Source of the DNA: Phallus indusiatus
Lineage: Eukaryota; Basidiomycota; Agaricomycetes; Phallales; Phallaceae
Assembly (NCBI GenBank): GCA_027605045.1
Contig: JAQFWX010000023.1
Location: 434,001 to 498,000 of the forward strand
Direction of reading: 5' to 3'
Length of the DNA: 64,000 nucleotides
The position numbers were made by a program, and so were the translations under genes. Shown piece by piece: positions 1 through 11,065 of this stretch (position 1 is the first letter of the stretch; each line of letters starts with the position of its first letter). The notes under the pieces were generated by a model that saw nothing but the letters and a program-made list of their open reading frames with translations, made no database searches and was not told the origin of the DNA.

Positions 1-2740
1 GAAAGTATGATCTGATAATACAATCGCTTCACTGTTTCGATGGTGGTGCTCAATACTGGCGCATGCATCTTGACAAAGCTAAAGAATAAAATTAGCACGT
101 GAAATTGCGTCATGTCATGACTGACTTTTGGAGAAACATCCCTATAAAAAAGGACCTGATATTTATCCTCTAATGAATGTCAATCATCTTGCCCGCATAC
201 AAGTCAGTAATGCTTTACCTAGTTTCACATAGTTTGGACAGGTTCGCCGTTTAGTAGTTTATTAATTCATGCAGGAAGGAATACAGTTCCAAGCTTCGCG
301 CACGTTTACCTGTTTATGCGGCGGCGAGATGAGAATTCTCCGGAGATATGCGATTAATGCTGTGCACGCGTACCTATATCATAGTAATATTAATTGAGGT
401 CTGGGAAGAAATCACTCCAAAGATTGAATAGATGGTCAGCTCAGCCAAACGTCAATTCTTCAAAGTCAGCTGGGTTCTATGTCAAAAAAAAAAACTCAGG
501 AATTTGTACCTAATTGCGTGTTAAATATTATGAGAACGTGAAGGAATTCTTCTTGAATTTGATAGATTTCCGCGTTCCGAGACGTTCTGAAAAGCAATGG
601 AGAGAAACACCATTGCGACGAGGACCCTTTCGTATGAATGTTGGACACCACCGGATGGGTTCCTTACTTCGACAGGACGCGAGAAGCAAGAAAAAAAAAC
701 AAAGGGGATCCATTGCCCGAAATATGCGAATCGGACGGTTACGTCTTCATCAATTCGTTCAGAAATCTAATTCAATACAACAGGATTTGGAAACTTGAAA
801 GGTCCCCAAACGCCATTAATGGCGTCATTTGAATAACGACGCTGCGTCTTCCCTTTGAAAGAGGGCAAATACAAATCATGATCATATTGTTTGTACGTCA
901 AAATCTCATACTGGAAAAACGGGTTCATAATGTAGTAAATAGCAAAATAATTTCCGCTCATCTCGATACTCACCTTCCTGGCTTACGGCCCAATCATGTA
1001 TTATCACACGTATGTACGCCTAGCAGTATTGTGTGTCTGATTATAGTAGATCATGGTCTCCGCTAAAGTTGACGCATCCAAGGGAAGGATACGTAAGAAC
1101 GCAGAGTATTACCTCAAGATTGAACTCGGTCTTGAACAATTTTCATGAGCTGACACGGAGTGACCTCCTCGGATGCTTGGGCTCTGGATGAACCTAAATT
1201 TCCACGAGTATAGTTCGTACCTAAAAAGACGCCTACGAGTGCTCGTATGATTTGATGTCAAAGAATAGCATTTGCAAGGCAAATATTGGGGAAATGACAA
1301 TCTCAAGTTGATCTCAAGTTGATCTTGGAGCAATTCGTCGCCACGTCTGAGTTTCAAAACCTCAATGTACGGCTTCTTCGGCAATGCCGGTCATCCCAAG
1401 GTCAATCTTCACCAAAATTGAAAAGATTGGTGTAAGTCTCTTCTAAAATGCATTAGCAACATCAGAGACAGCTTCAAAGAAATACTGAACAATCTGTTAT
1501 ATAACGTTTTTCAATCTCCTCCTTAGGTATGGGTTTCACAGTTCTACTAGTAGAGTTAACGCAAATTTGTAGACAACGTCAACACGCTCGGAGACGGTCT
1601 TATCCTTAATTAGGTTCTCGGACAGCGACTTGGGATACAACACAGAGACATCATGATAGTGGATGATGCAAGAAATACTGAACAAATATTCACTTATGGT
1701 ACATGATTTTAGGCCGAGATGGGTATGTCTAAATACGTCTGCCTTTATATATGAAAGTACCGTCGTATTTATCAGTTCCACCCAGATCGACACACCTTTG
1801 TCTAGATATAACATAGACGGGTCAAATGTCTACGACGTCAATTATGTGCGACTCGTGTGGACCGAAGACAGCCATTGCGTGAATTACACGATCAAACTCA
1901 ACAACTTTAATGATGCTATATTTGTCAGAACTTGGTCTATCGGCACCTTCTGGTTTTTTTCCGAACGTTTAGCGCACTAGTCGAGCCAAAAACTCAGAAA
2001 CCATGACACGTGGAAATAGCGTGTCACCGGCTTGTAGTTTTGACAAAGATAAGTTTTTGGAGGGGCGCACTAAGGAGGTTAGTCTCATTGCTGATGACAC
2101 TATACTTGAAAAATACACGATGGACTATAGGGTAAATTGTTATCATACCGTTTTCAACTTGCTGATCATAGTGCATCCGTCGCAAAATCAAAACATCCAG
2201 TGGTTTCTCTTCTCAAAAGTTGTTTCTCAGGGAGAAAAATCCGTCGGGAATAGCCATTATCTAACTCTGTGTGCTATTACATAATGGTTGTTTTGCAGTA
2301 CCTCGGAACATTGCTCCGAAAATTTTGTGCGTCAATCTCCCCAACCTTTCCTAGCCTTCTTGTCAAGTTTTACCCTCAGGTAAGAAATAATTATTCAAAT
2401 GTTATTCAAACCAGGCGACTGTACATCAATTTACATTTCTTACAAAGCCTCAAAAATGACATTTGTCAAAAAGGTTTTTCGAAAAATCTTCGCTTTCTTC
2501 AGGCCAAACCGTCATAATCAAGATCAGGATTCGAACCTGGAACTGATATCCATGTGTTTGTCCACTCCAATACTCCCTCGAACGTCTCAACGATCGTCTA
2601 TAACCAGAGCGGCCGAAGCTCCAAGGATAACATCTTTGAACACGAACCATTTGAGGACGAGAATTCATATGAGTCTGATTCACATGACACGACTGTCAGG
2701 AAGTCACCAACTCAAAGACGCGCGTCAGAGAACTAGTTGA
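1..2740. other. No gene assigned; weak ORF fragments
   Basis: I recognise no conserved domain here. Open stretches on the plus strand at 1663-1980, 2003-2284 and 2399-2740 lie in mixed frames and have no clear splice sites joining them. The stretch from 2459 starts with a basic, Phe-rich segment (MTFVKKVFRKIFAFFRP) and another frame continues with a polar Ser/Glu-rich tail to 2736. This could be the remains of an unknown gene, but nothing fixes a start, an exon structure or a function. Confidence 0.3.
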
Positions 2741-2990
2741 CGTCACTGACATTTCATTTGCAAAAATTGATCAATTCAACACAGCAATACCCAGCATTCA
2801 TACCCATAGACATCCGGAGGTTTATCAAGACTGGCTGCCATTAAGCTACAATTTGCGTTCAAATTTTGCTATACGTTTGTTAGTGTCAAAGATGAACAGA
2901 AATTTATTCCAAAACGTGACATATTTCAAGAAAAAATTCAGTACAAGACCATTGTTGCTTCCATTATTGTTACAGCTTGGACCTTTAATC

Positions 2991-3637
2991 CTAGTCCCTT
3001 TCAATGGCCACAACTTGGAAGCGTTGTGCATCAGAGCCATCGGCGGGTTTGAAAGTAAACTGAAATAAATTTTTAGATTTATTGTAGGTCCTCCATGAAT
3101 TGCTCTTACTTGAGGCGGGTCTGCTTCCCGATTGAAGGTAAGAAGTGAATCTTCATTAGGAATTCCTATGCTGCGAGGAATCAGTTCAATGATCGTTCGA
3201 CTACGGTTAAACCTACTTGTAGAGACCTGTTTCCGCAGGATCAAATCTAAAGGAGCCGGGTTCTTCATTCATGCTAGAGACGAAGAGAGCATCCTGGGGA
3301 ATCATAGGTAAAATACATAATGCAAAGAGAAAACCGTTGAACAACTAACACCCTCTTTTATCCATTTGTAGTCTCTGGGCTGGCCCTTTCCGAAGTATAC
3401 ATTGAAGCCACCGTCACCTTGTATGGCGGGCTCTAGCAACCAACGGTTCTTTAAGAGAATGTGAGAAGTGGTACCAGCATTTTATTCGATATTTACCCTC
3501 AAGGACACATCAACAAGTCTGACGGGTACATCTGGAGGGGGTTCGATTGTAATAACGGGACCGATACCCAGACCTTCTTTATCGAGAGGGGAGTCTTTGG
3601 GGAGGATGAAATAAGAATAGCCTGGTCGGAGACTCAT
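2991..3637 (-). CDS. Tandem-family protein, copy 1 (possible beta-trefoil)
   Basis: The function is not recognised. Five exons read MSLRPGYSYFILPKDSP..., then IEPPPDVPVRLV, then a Trp-rich exon ending DYKWIKEG, then DALFVSSM..., then IGIPNEDSLLTF, ending FTFKPADGSDAQRF and a stop at 2991. The exon order, intron positions and motifs match six other minus-strand genes in this window. The usual VW before the IGIPN motif is replaced here by LY. No signal peptide is present, so the protein is probably cytoplasmic. The size of about 150 residues and the evenly spaced aromatics would suit a beta-trefoil lectin or protease inhibitor, which is inference only. It is the left-most copy of the array. Confidence 0.72.
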
Positions 3638-3703
3638 TGTAGATATGACTTAGTTCTGTCGAGTGATAATTGAACTGTGATGTTGATTCAGTCTTTTCAG
3701 TCA

Positions 3704-3715
3704 CCTTTTTATACG
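3704..3715 (-). promoter_or_regulatory. TATA-like box of tandem-family copy 1
   Basis: On the minus strand this reads CGTATAAAAAGG, about 67 bp before the ATG at 3637. Similar boxes lie 45-75 bp before the ATG of the other family copies. Confidence 0.45.
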
Positions 3716-5480
3716 AAAAATCTATGATATAAATATACGATTGTTTGGATCTAACTCATGTGCCCACAACAACAAAGACGGACGTCGAACATGTACATCT
3801 TTTGAGAGCATACAGCCGAGTTCTTCCACTCCATGTTTCACAAGAATATGAATTCACGTGTCGTCTTCTATCTGTCATATTTTGTGAAGCGGTTGTGAAA
3901 TCAAGCCTGCTCCGATTATTCGGTAACTGTATCCATTTTGATTCGAAGATATGGTAGTACGGCGGATAGAACGACTCAGAGATGAGAGTCGCCTCAGATT
4001 TGAAGACGTAGGAAAAACAGCCACTCTTGGATTAGAGCACAATCTCAATTGCAACAGATATTAAAACCAAGCTTCTTCATATTAATGTTCGATTATTTTT
4101 CGATGAAAAATGGAACAGAATGTATACAACGTGTAACGTGTTCGTTCGCGCTTTTGAGTTTTTCGTCGTCCTGAAATGTATTGAGCACTGGAGGTTAAAT
4201 GAGCCGCAACGGGGTAGACATAAACAAGTACATCAACCATTGATCTCCGAGTTACAATGTCCAACGGTGAACGTTAAATATTAGATATTGATTATTGTGT
4301 ATCCTGCGTTATTGTCGGACGGATCAATCAAAAGACAGAAACGCATAACTATATTGAATTCATCTATAGATTAATCCCTTGACAATTTTCTATTATACTG
4401 TAAGCGAGTGTACCCCAGAAAAACAAAATCGATTCTCTTTGGCCTGTCGACTGTTATTTGAAAGGAAGCTTAAGATATGCAGCAGAGCACATGGAAACCT
4501 AATACATCTATTCAACCTCGACAGGTCATGAACTAAAGACAATAGAGGGCCCTGAATTCTCAGTTGAGAACTTTGATTTAGTAAAATTGACATTAAGTCC
4601 TTGTGACGTGAAGATATTTACAAATTTCATGCGTTTGACTTCGAGACCACAACAACCTCGCGTGATTCCGGCCATAAATTAAATTGTCAGAAGCGTTTAA
4701 TATCGATAGGGCCATAGGAACTTCGTCAAACGTCTTGTGAATAAACGGTCGTATTATTAGGTGCCGCTGTGGGGCATTGTTTCATCGATGTATATACGTT
4801 CCTGATCATGGAGTAGCCGATCAGCTTCAATTCTCAGTGTCATATTACCTAGGTAGACAATAAAAGCGACGATCATTTTCTAGTCCAGAGCTCTCGTGAA
4901 TGTGTTTCGGAAGAAATAAGTAGTCAGGTTACATATTGATAGTAGACTGTTGGGCTCGGCCAGGCTGCGGAGTATATACGCAGTAAAATTTATTTAAGTA
5001 CCGAGTCTCCCCGGGGAGAAGCCACTGACGTTCCTTTGGGGGACTCAGTCAATCAGCATTGAGGCATGTCATTCAATTCTTACATTTGAGGTAATAATAT
5101 CTGACATGTACATTTAAAGGAGGTCCGAGGAAATACGGCGCGCGGGGACAGCCTGAGGTCCAATGACGACGATTCAGACGTAACTGAAAATTGTCTGAGC
5201 CGGAAAGGGAGTCTTTCGGTCTGACATACCTCACTTACAAAATATTTCCTTCACCTTCGTTATCTTTTGCTTCTGCTAATGAAAATCTGCGATTCAACCA
5301 GTACTCGTCCCTGCTATTGACAGGATCTGACAGGACACGACAGTTGAACAGAGGTGAAATGTATACTTGAAGATACGAGTTTTGGTCGACGTTGACAGTC
5401 ATTGAATTTCTCTGTGTCTCTACTAGCGGTCCTATGAGAGGTAAGGAAGGTTGAAAATACCTAATAGATACTCAGCATTA
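3716..5480. other. Intergenic with a possible family relic
   Basis: There is no intact gene. Around 4160-4235 the minus strand carries DVLVYVYPVAAH directly followed by TSSAQYISG. This resembles the first-exon motif and the last-exon GSSAQRF motif of the tandem family joined by a deletion. The resemblance is short and may be chance. Confidence 0.25.
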
Positions 5481-5489
5481 ACTTACAAT

Positions 5490-5628
5490 CAGATGGTCCA
5501 AACTATAACAGTCATATCCGGACGGAGGGTCACGCGAAAAATATTATTAATAGGTCCAATACCAAACCTCGGTGCATTGACGAGCCTTTCGGGAGAATGA
5601 TGTACACTCCAGGTTCAAATTCAGTCAT
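5490..5628 (-). pseudogene. Frameshifted relic of the tandem family
   Basis: From an ATG at 5628 the minus strand reads MTEFEPGVYIILPKGSS, matching the family's first exon. The frame then shifts by one base, and in the next frame continues APRFGIGPINNIF, equivalent to the family's DAP...GIGP segment. The PLPPPD motif is lost and no downstream exons with the Trp or SSAQRF motifs are visible. The copy lies between intact copy 1 and the Tudor-like gene, as expected for a decayed member of the array. Confidence 0.6.
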
Positions 5629-5953
5629 TGTAGGTTTGTTCCAGAGTTTTGTTCAATCATATTATCCTTAAAGCGAAGAAATTTCTTATATCAATTTAAG
5701 GTGTGAACGATCCGATATTAGTGCCGAGTTGTTTTCCTGAATCCTGACTCAAATTAGATGTGATCGGAGTCGTCGAAGAAAGAAAAGAAAAAGAAACACG
5801 GTTTATTATACAAGTTTGCCACATACTCGTATTTCAGGAGGACAAATAAAAAAAGAGAACTAGCATTACATTGTACACTTGATTTGCATGGGTCGTGTAT
5901 TCGTACTGGCGTCCGTTTACAAAGGCCTAGCTTAATGTCGAGACCGTGTTTAT

Positions 5954-6435
5954 CTAAGCCTTTCCGATAATATTCTTGAGCTTCATGGAAAAATAAATGT
6001 AAGTAACATCAGGCGAAAACCCACGGCAAACTTACCATATAGTCTGAAAAAGTTCAATTAGAATGCCACGTCTTTTGGGGTATTGCGGATAAAATACACT
6101 CACGGGTAACTTTTCCGGTATTGTCGTTCTTGATACCATATTTTCCGTCGTCCTGAGCATCAAGTTATTCAATAAACAGAACGAAAGAGAAAGGGCAGTT
6201 TAGACTTGCCTCATTGATCTCGACGATTTCGCCGGTGCTAGTGGAGGTGTTATCACTGTCACCGCCCTAACAAGGTTCTCCGTAAGTTACGGTGTATAGT
6301 TCGCTCAAAAAGACACTCACAATAGGGTGGTATGTCACTTTGTCGCCAACCTAGAATATAGTACTCGGTAAATCGTGTTGTGATAACGAGGATTCGTAGA
6401 GCATCTGACGGAGTACTTACTTTATATTGAGTCAT
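5954..6435 (-). CDS. Small HVA/Tudor-like domain protein
   Basis: This 61-residue protein is assembled from six exons: 6421-6435, 6321-6350, 6210-6266, 6104-6152, 6036-6043 and 5954-5980, totalling 186 nt with the stop. It reads MTQYKVGDKVTYHPIGG, then TSTSTGEIVEI, then KYGIKNDNTGKVT. This pattern (a GDKVxY turn, then strand, G-x-I-x-x-I, then a KY-x-I-x-N-D hairpin) matches the fungal 'hypervirulence-associated protein Tudor' family, SH3-like barrels often found in small stress-related proteins of unknown molecular role. The third intron has a GC donor (GAG|GCAAGT), and the fifth exon is only 8 nt. Both are needed to keep the frame open. Confidence 0.75.
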
Positions 6436-6480
6436 TGTTGTTTTTAATCAGGATGCTCTGGTACAGCAGGAGAATGAGAC

Positions 6481-6489
6481 TTATATATC
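6481..6489 (-). promoter_or_regulatory. TATA-like box of the Tudor-like gene
   Basis: A TTATATATC-type AT box lies about 46-54 bp before the ATG at 6435, supporting that start codon. Confidence 0.4.
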
Positions 6490-7015
6490 TGACCGGACGA
6501 CCAGTAATTCCAGAGACGGGTCTCTTTGCTCATTTATGACATCGGTCAATTGAATTGTACATGTAGGAGCGGCGCGGCAGGGAAAATTTACCCTTCCGGC
6601 GAAAAAAAGCCTTGAGGGAGTGAATCCAGGCCTTTTTTCGCTTGGAAAAACATCCCTTCAGAAGACATGAAAAGTCGTGGATACTTGGGCTTGTCGACGA
6701 TGTCATTTTCCTCCTTGAGTAAAGCATGACGACACGACTGCTAATCATGGTTAAGTACGAAAACAAGTTGACCGCACCGCCATTATACCACCAAGTTGGT
6801 TTTCATTAAAAAACCACGTCGAAATCTGTTTCGCAGATTAGCCAAAGTCTAATAATAACGTGATTCTGGAATCTGCGAGTGGCAGACGACTTCGTAGCGC
6901 TAACGCGTGCCGCCACCACTACGCAATCTTCCATAATAGGCGCCGATATGACCAGCTGACATAAACGTTCCTTCTTCCCCTCCTCATCGTCTCTCCCAAC
7001 GTTTCTCTCGCCACA
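6490..7015. other. Intergenic, divergent promoter region
   Basis: This spans the gap between the minus-strand Tudor-like gene and plus-strand TAM41 and presumably carries both promoters. A pyrimidine-rich stretch just before 7016 is typical of fungal transcription start regions. I support no gene here. Confidence 0.4.
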
Positions 7016-8490
7016 ATGTCCATGTCCACCGCGTCTGTCACCCGCCGTTCATTAAAGCTATGCAACCCAAGACATATCCGATTACTTACAACAGAGCCTG
7101 TTCAACCGTCTTCTAGTCAGTCTCATCTACCGCCCCCCCCTCCGCCCACAAGTTCAAGTGCCGCCACCAGCTCAAATGGCAGCAGCAGTGGGACGACAAC
7201 GACAGCTAGTACTACTGCAACGCGTGGCACACGATCTCGCCTTGGACCCGCTCCCCGCCCGACCAACTCCCACTTGTCAAGGGCCCAAGAAAATCCACGA
7301 ATAGCCTCAAACCGGCGAGCCCTCCTTCCCTTGCTACCTCACAATTTCGGCGCGAACCAACTTCTCGCCGTACCAACCACAACTCGCGATCTGTTAGAAT
7401 CTATAGTTGCTCAATTTGACGCGCCCATTCGATATGCATTTGCGTATGGCTCGGGTGTCTTCGAGCAGGATGGGTACACGAAGGACGACCCCAACCGGCC
7501 TATGCTTGATTTTATGTTTGCAGTGAGCCATCCCAGCCATTGGCATTCTATCAATATGGCTAGGAATCCTAGTCACTATCCGCTGCATGCGAGAATGCTC
7601 GGAAGTGATTTTGTGGCAAAGACACAGGAGATTGGTCCCGGAGTCTGGTTCAATCCGTATGTTACCGTCGGAGATGTCGTAAGTTAATTGATGGACACCC
7701 GGATTATAATCGAATCTAATACTTAACGGGTTTATAATAGACCATCAAATACGGTGTAACATCCATTGACGGCCTATGCAGCGATCTTCTCTCCTGGCAC
7801 ACACTATACCTCGCCGGGCGAATGCACAAGCCACTCCGGATCATCAAGGATGACGCCCGTGTTCGCTTAACCCAACAAGTCAACCTCACCTCCGCATTAA
7901 GAACAGCCCTTTTATCTCTCCCCGAACGATTTTCTGAGCGTGAGCTCTTCGAGCGCATTTCGGGCTTAAGCTATTCCGGTGACCCTCGCATGTGGCTTCC
8001 GGCTGAGAACCGGAATAAAGTCGCGAATATCGTCTCTAAGCAAACGGATCAGTTTAGAGAGTTGTATCGGAGACTTGCTTTAGGACTTCCTGGTGTCCGT
8101 TGGGATGCTATTGGAGGCTCGGTAGAGCAGGATTTGGATCCGAAGACGAGGGTGTTACATTTGAGGAAGCTGCCATCTGAACTGCTCAGGCGAGTTGATA
8201 GGTGGTACATGCTTCGGATGGATAGTCCCTCCAAGGAAGCTGATGAAAGTGCTTATTGGAAAGCGGTTGCTGGAGATTCGAGATTAGGACAAGTCATAGC
8301 TGAGGGTAAGCCCAACTAAAATTATTTCTTTTGACTAAAGCTAAACGCATTTTTTGTAATTCTCACAGAAACGAAAAACATTGTTCGTTATCCAGCTACG
8401 CTTCAGTCCATGAAGGGTCTCGTGTCCGCTGGGTTCAGTAAAAGCGTTCGGTACGGAGCGGGGAAGGTTGGGAAGTGGTTTAAAGGTTGA
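7016..8490 (+). CDS. TAM41: Mitochondrial CDP-diacylglycerol synthase (Tam41/Mmp37)
   Basis: This is the matrix-facing inner-membrane enzyme that makes CDP-diacylglycerol from phosphatidate and CTP, the first step of cardiolipin synthesis; it was first described as a translocator maintenance factor. Three exons (7016-7678, 7741-8305, 8369-8490) give 449 residues, the usual family length. An N-terminal Ser/Pro/Thr-rich region of about 110 residues is probably a mitochondrial presequence. The conserved core follows: FAYGSGVFEQDGY (the nucleotidyltransferase GSG motif), LDFMFAVSHPSHWH, NMARNPSHYP, and in exon 2 IKYGVTSIDGLCSDL and WHTLYLAGRMHKP. The C-terminus (KGLVSAGFSKSVRYG) also fits the family. 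It lies inside the tandem array but is unrelated to it. Confidence 0.95.
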
Positions 8491-9104
8491 TCTGCCTACA
8501 TTATAAAGCATGCGCGTGGATTTTATTCGTATTCTAAGTGAGGATGTTTCAGGGCATATTTACTAGCTAATCCAAATCTTTCTTGTATTGTCTATAATAA
8601 TATACTACAACAACAACAACAAGAACGCAATTTTGTTGAATACATACCAATTATACCGAACTCGCGTAATTCACTTGCCCTGCACTATCAAATGATGACC
8701 GAAGCTAGCATCCCAGATTGCGGATGGCATTGTGAGAATCGGAGCGAGGATCACGCGTTCAAGTTCCTCCACCACGTTCACGGTCCGCGGCCCGTTTCGA
8801 CAAAGTCGCAATGCCCATGCGAAGGACGACGCGGTGGTCATATGCGTTTGTCCACTTTGTCCAGAATGTCAGGTATGTCAGACGTAAGCAAATTCGCTAA
8901 ATTCGCTTCATACAGTACATACGTGCCTAAATACATATAAAACCCGGGCTCGAGGCACAACATGTGGTGCGTCGCCTCGTCTGTTTCCTGCAAGCACTTG
9001 ACCCTCGTAAAACAATCCCGCTTACCATTTAATCACCTCCGCCTTTGATCTGGAGATTAATATCAAAGTCTAACCTTTCGCGGTGATCGAATAGGACTGG
9101 AGTT
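8491..9104. other. Intergenic with pectinesterase promoter
   Basis: There is no gene here. A (CAA)n microsatellite occurs near 8610-8626. A TATA-like box (ACATATAAAA) lies at about 8933-8942, some 165 bp before the pectinesterase ATG, and may set its transcription start. Confidence 0.4.
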
Positions 9105-10821
9105 ATGATCAAAAAAAGCTTGTCACCGCTTGTTCTTTTTCCGCTCATCGTTGCGGTCGCGGCTATTTCACCTACACATATCGCATGTCAGCTAAAAAAA
9201 CCTGAAGGAGTTTCAGCCCTTGCTGGATGTCCTCGTGGAACGATTTACGTGTCCCAGACGGATAAAGAAGCGCATTTCAATAGCGTTCAGGGTGCAGTTG
9301 AATCTTTGTGGGTTTAGTGTTTTCTCCAGTCCTAAGCAGCATGTTTGTTGTCGGTCTGATGGTCGTTGTGATAGACCCGAGAAGGGAGAGGCGGTTATTT
9401 TAATTGGTGAAGGAGAGTATTTTGAAATAGTGAACGTCACACGATCAGGACCTTTGACATTATTGGTGAGGACCTGTGAAAGCTTGCGCTAGCCCCTCCG
9501 AGGCTCCTTTATTTGTGCTGTTTTCGGCTGATAAAAGATTAATTTTGTCAGGGACAACTTGATTTGGAACATCTTGAACCTACTATTTCGACGACGCGGA
9601 ATTTAGTTCAGATCTGGAATAACATCTTCGTCACTGAACGTACGCCACTAAAGTCTTTCTTTGTTAATTGTGACCTTCATTTTAAAAAAAATGTGAATAG
9701 CACCTCCAACAGAAGATGATGCGCAAACTGCTGTTCTGCTTGTTGCGCCTTCCTTCAATGCCTCGTTAATCGGCTCTGGTCCAACTGGAGCACCCCTTCA
9801 ACCATTATTTGGAAACACTGATTTCAAAGCCTACAACATTGACTTTTCAAATCGCGCGGTTAGCATACTAGATTCCTATATATATACCACAAAAACACCA
9901 CCTCATATTTGAAAAAAAAAATTGCAGGCCAATTTTTCTATTTCACAAGCGCTTGTTACGGATATTTCATATGCGAATGCCTCGTTTTATGGGTGCACGT
10001 TTGCAAGCTATCAGGATACGTGGTATACCGGCCAAAACGCCAGCACGTACGTTGTTGATAGTGTTATTTTTGGGCAAACTGATTGTAAGCTGTCCCCATT
10101 TGGATTGGTCAAAAAGTACGCGCGAAATTAATGTTGATGTTTCCCATCTATTATAGATGTCTTCGGATTTGGAACTGCGTAAGCTGCTGGTTCAACTCGG
10201 AGACGGTTTCGGATTATGAGTGACATGTTATTTATAGATGGTTTGAAAATGTTGTGATGGCAAACCGCGCCTGCGGAGGAGGTTTAGTAGCTTGGAAAGG
10301 AACAAATTTGACAACTGCGCCAGGAAATAGATACGGAGGCTATGTCAGCAATTCTAAAATTATGAGGGTCAGTAAAAGCACGAAATCATTTGCAGTCGGG
10401 ATGGGCTTACTGTTCCCATTTGACAGTCACCTGATGCTAATGCAACAACCGTTACGGACGGGCAATGTTTCCTTGGAAGACCCTGGAATGATCTCGCAAC
10501 GACTGTTTACCTCAATACATTCATGGATGATAGTATTGCGCCCATCGGATTCATTCCGTTTGATAGTGCGAGACCGGTCATTATGAATACAACTTTTTAC
10601 GCGGAATTTCACTCCACTGGTGAATGATGAAAAATTTGTTAATTTGATAAAAAAAAAGCCTATGACTGATTATTACTTTTCATTTAGGCCCCGGAGGTAA
10701 TACTACCGGTCGCACGCCCATTGAGCATATCTTGACGGCTGAACAAGCTAAAGAATTTACATTAGAGAAAGTATTTGGGGGAATACCGAAATGGATTGAT
10801 TTTGAGTATATAGACGGATGA
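9105..10821 (+). CDS. Secreted pectinesterase (pectin methylesterase, CE8)
   Basis: This enzyme removes methyl esters from cell-wall homogalacturonan, exposing it to pectate-degrading enzymes outside the cell. Nine exons (9105-9307, 9375-9465, 9552-9639, 9701-9858, 9928-10084, 10157-10178, 10238-10367, 10427-10619, 10688-10821) encode 391 residues with an unbroken frame. An N-terminal hydrophobic segment (LVLFPLIVAVAAI) is a signal peptide. CE8 hallmarks follow: ILIGEGEYFE, NVTRSGPLTLLG, YGCTFASYQDTWY (the catalytic Gln/Asp region), then VFGFGTAWFENV and FLGRPWNDLATTVY (the substrate-binding RPW). Exon 6 is only 22 nt. The tail (EHILTAEQAKEF, PKWIDFEY) matches fungal homologues. The enzyme suggests a plant-associated or litter-decaying lifestyle. 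Confidence 0.93.
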
Positions 10822-11065
10822 AATAATAATTTCAACAGAGTTCATTCCGGAGTTTAAATTTATTCACCGGCAGTCGGAGAATAAATTACCAATCACCGCC
10901 ACACCAGGTGACCGGCATAAAGGCGTTCATTCAATTCCGAGTCGACACCTGTCATATTTTGAAATTTCTAACCCTTTGGAGTTTCCTTTTCATAAAAGAA
11001 AGTTCAACTCCACACTTTTAATCTCCACTTCTTTCTTTAATCTTCACGCAATTGTTTAACCAGCT

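Noticed and set aside
2515..2545. tRNA B-box-like sequence (GGTTCGAATCC on the minus strand)
   Set aside because: The T-arm stem is imperfect and I found neither a matching acceptor stem nor an A box within 70-90 nt upstream.
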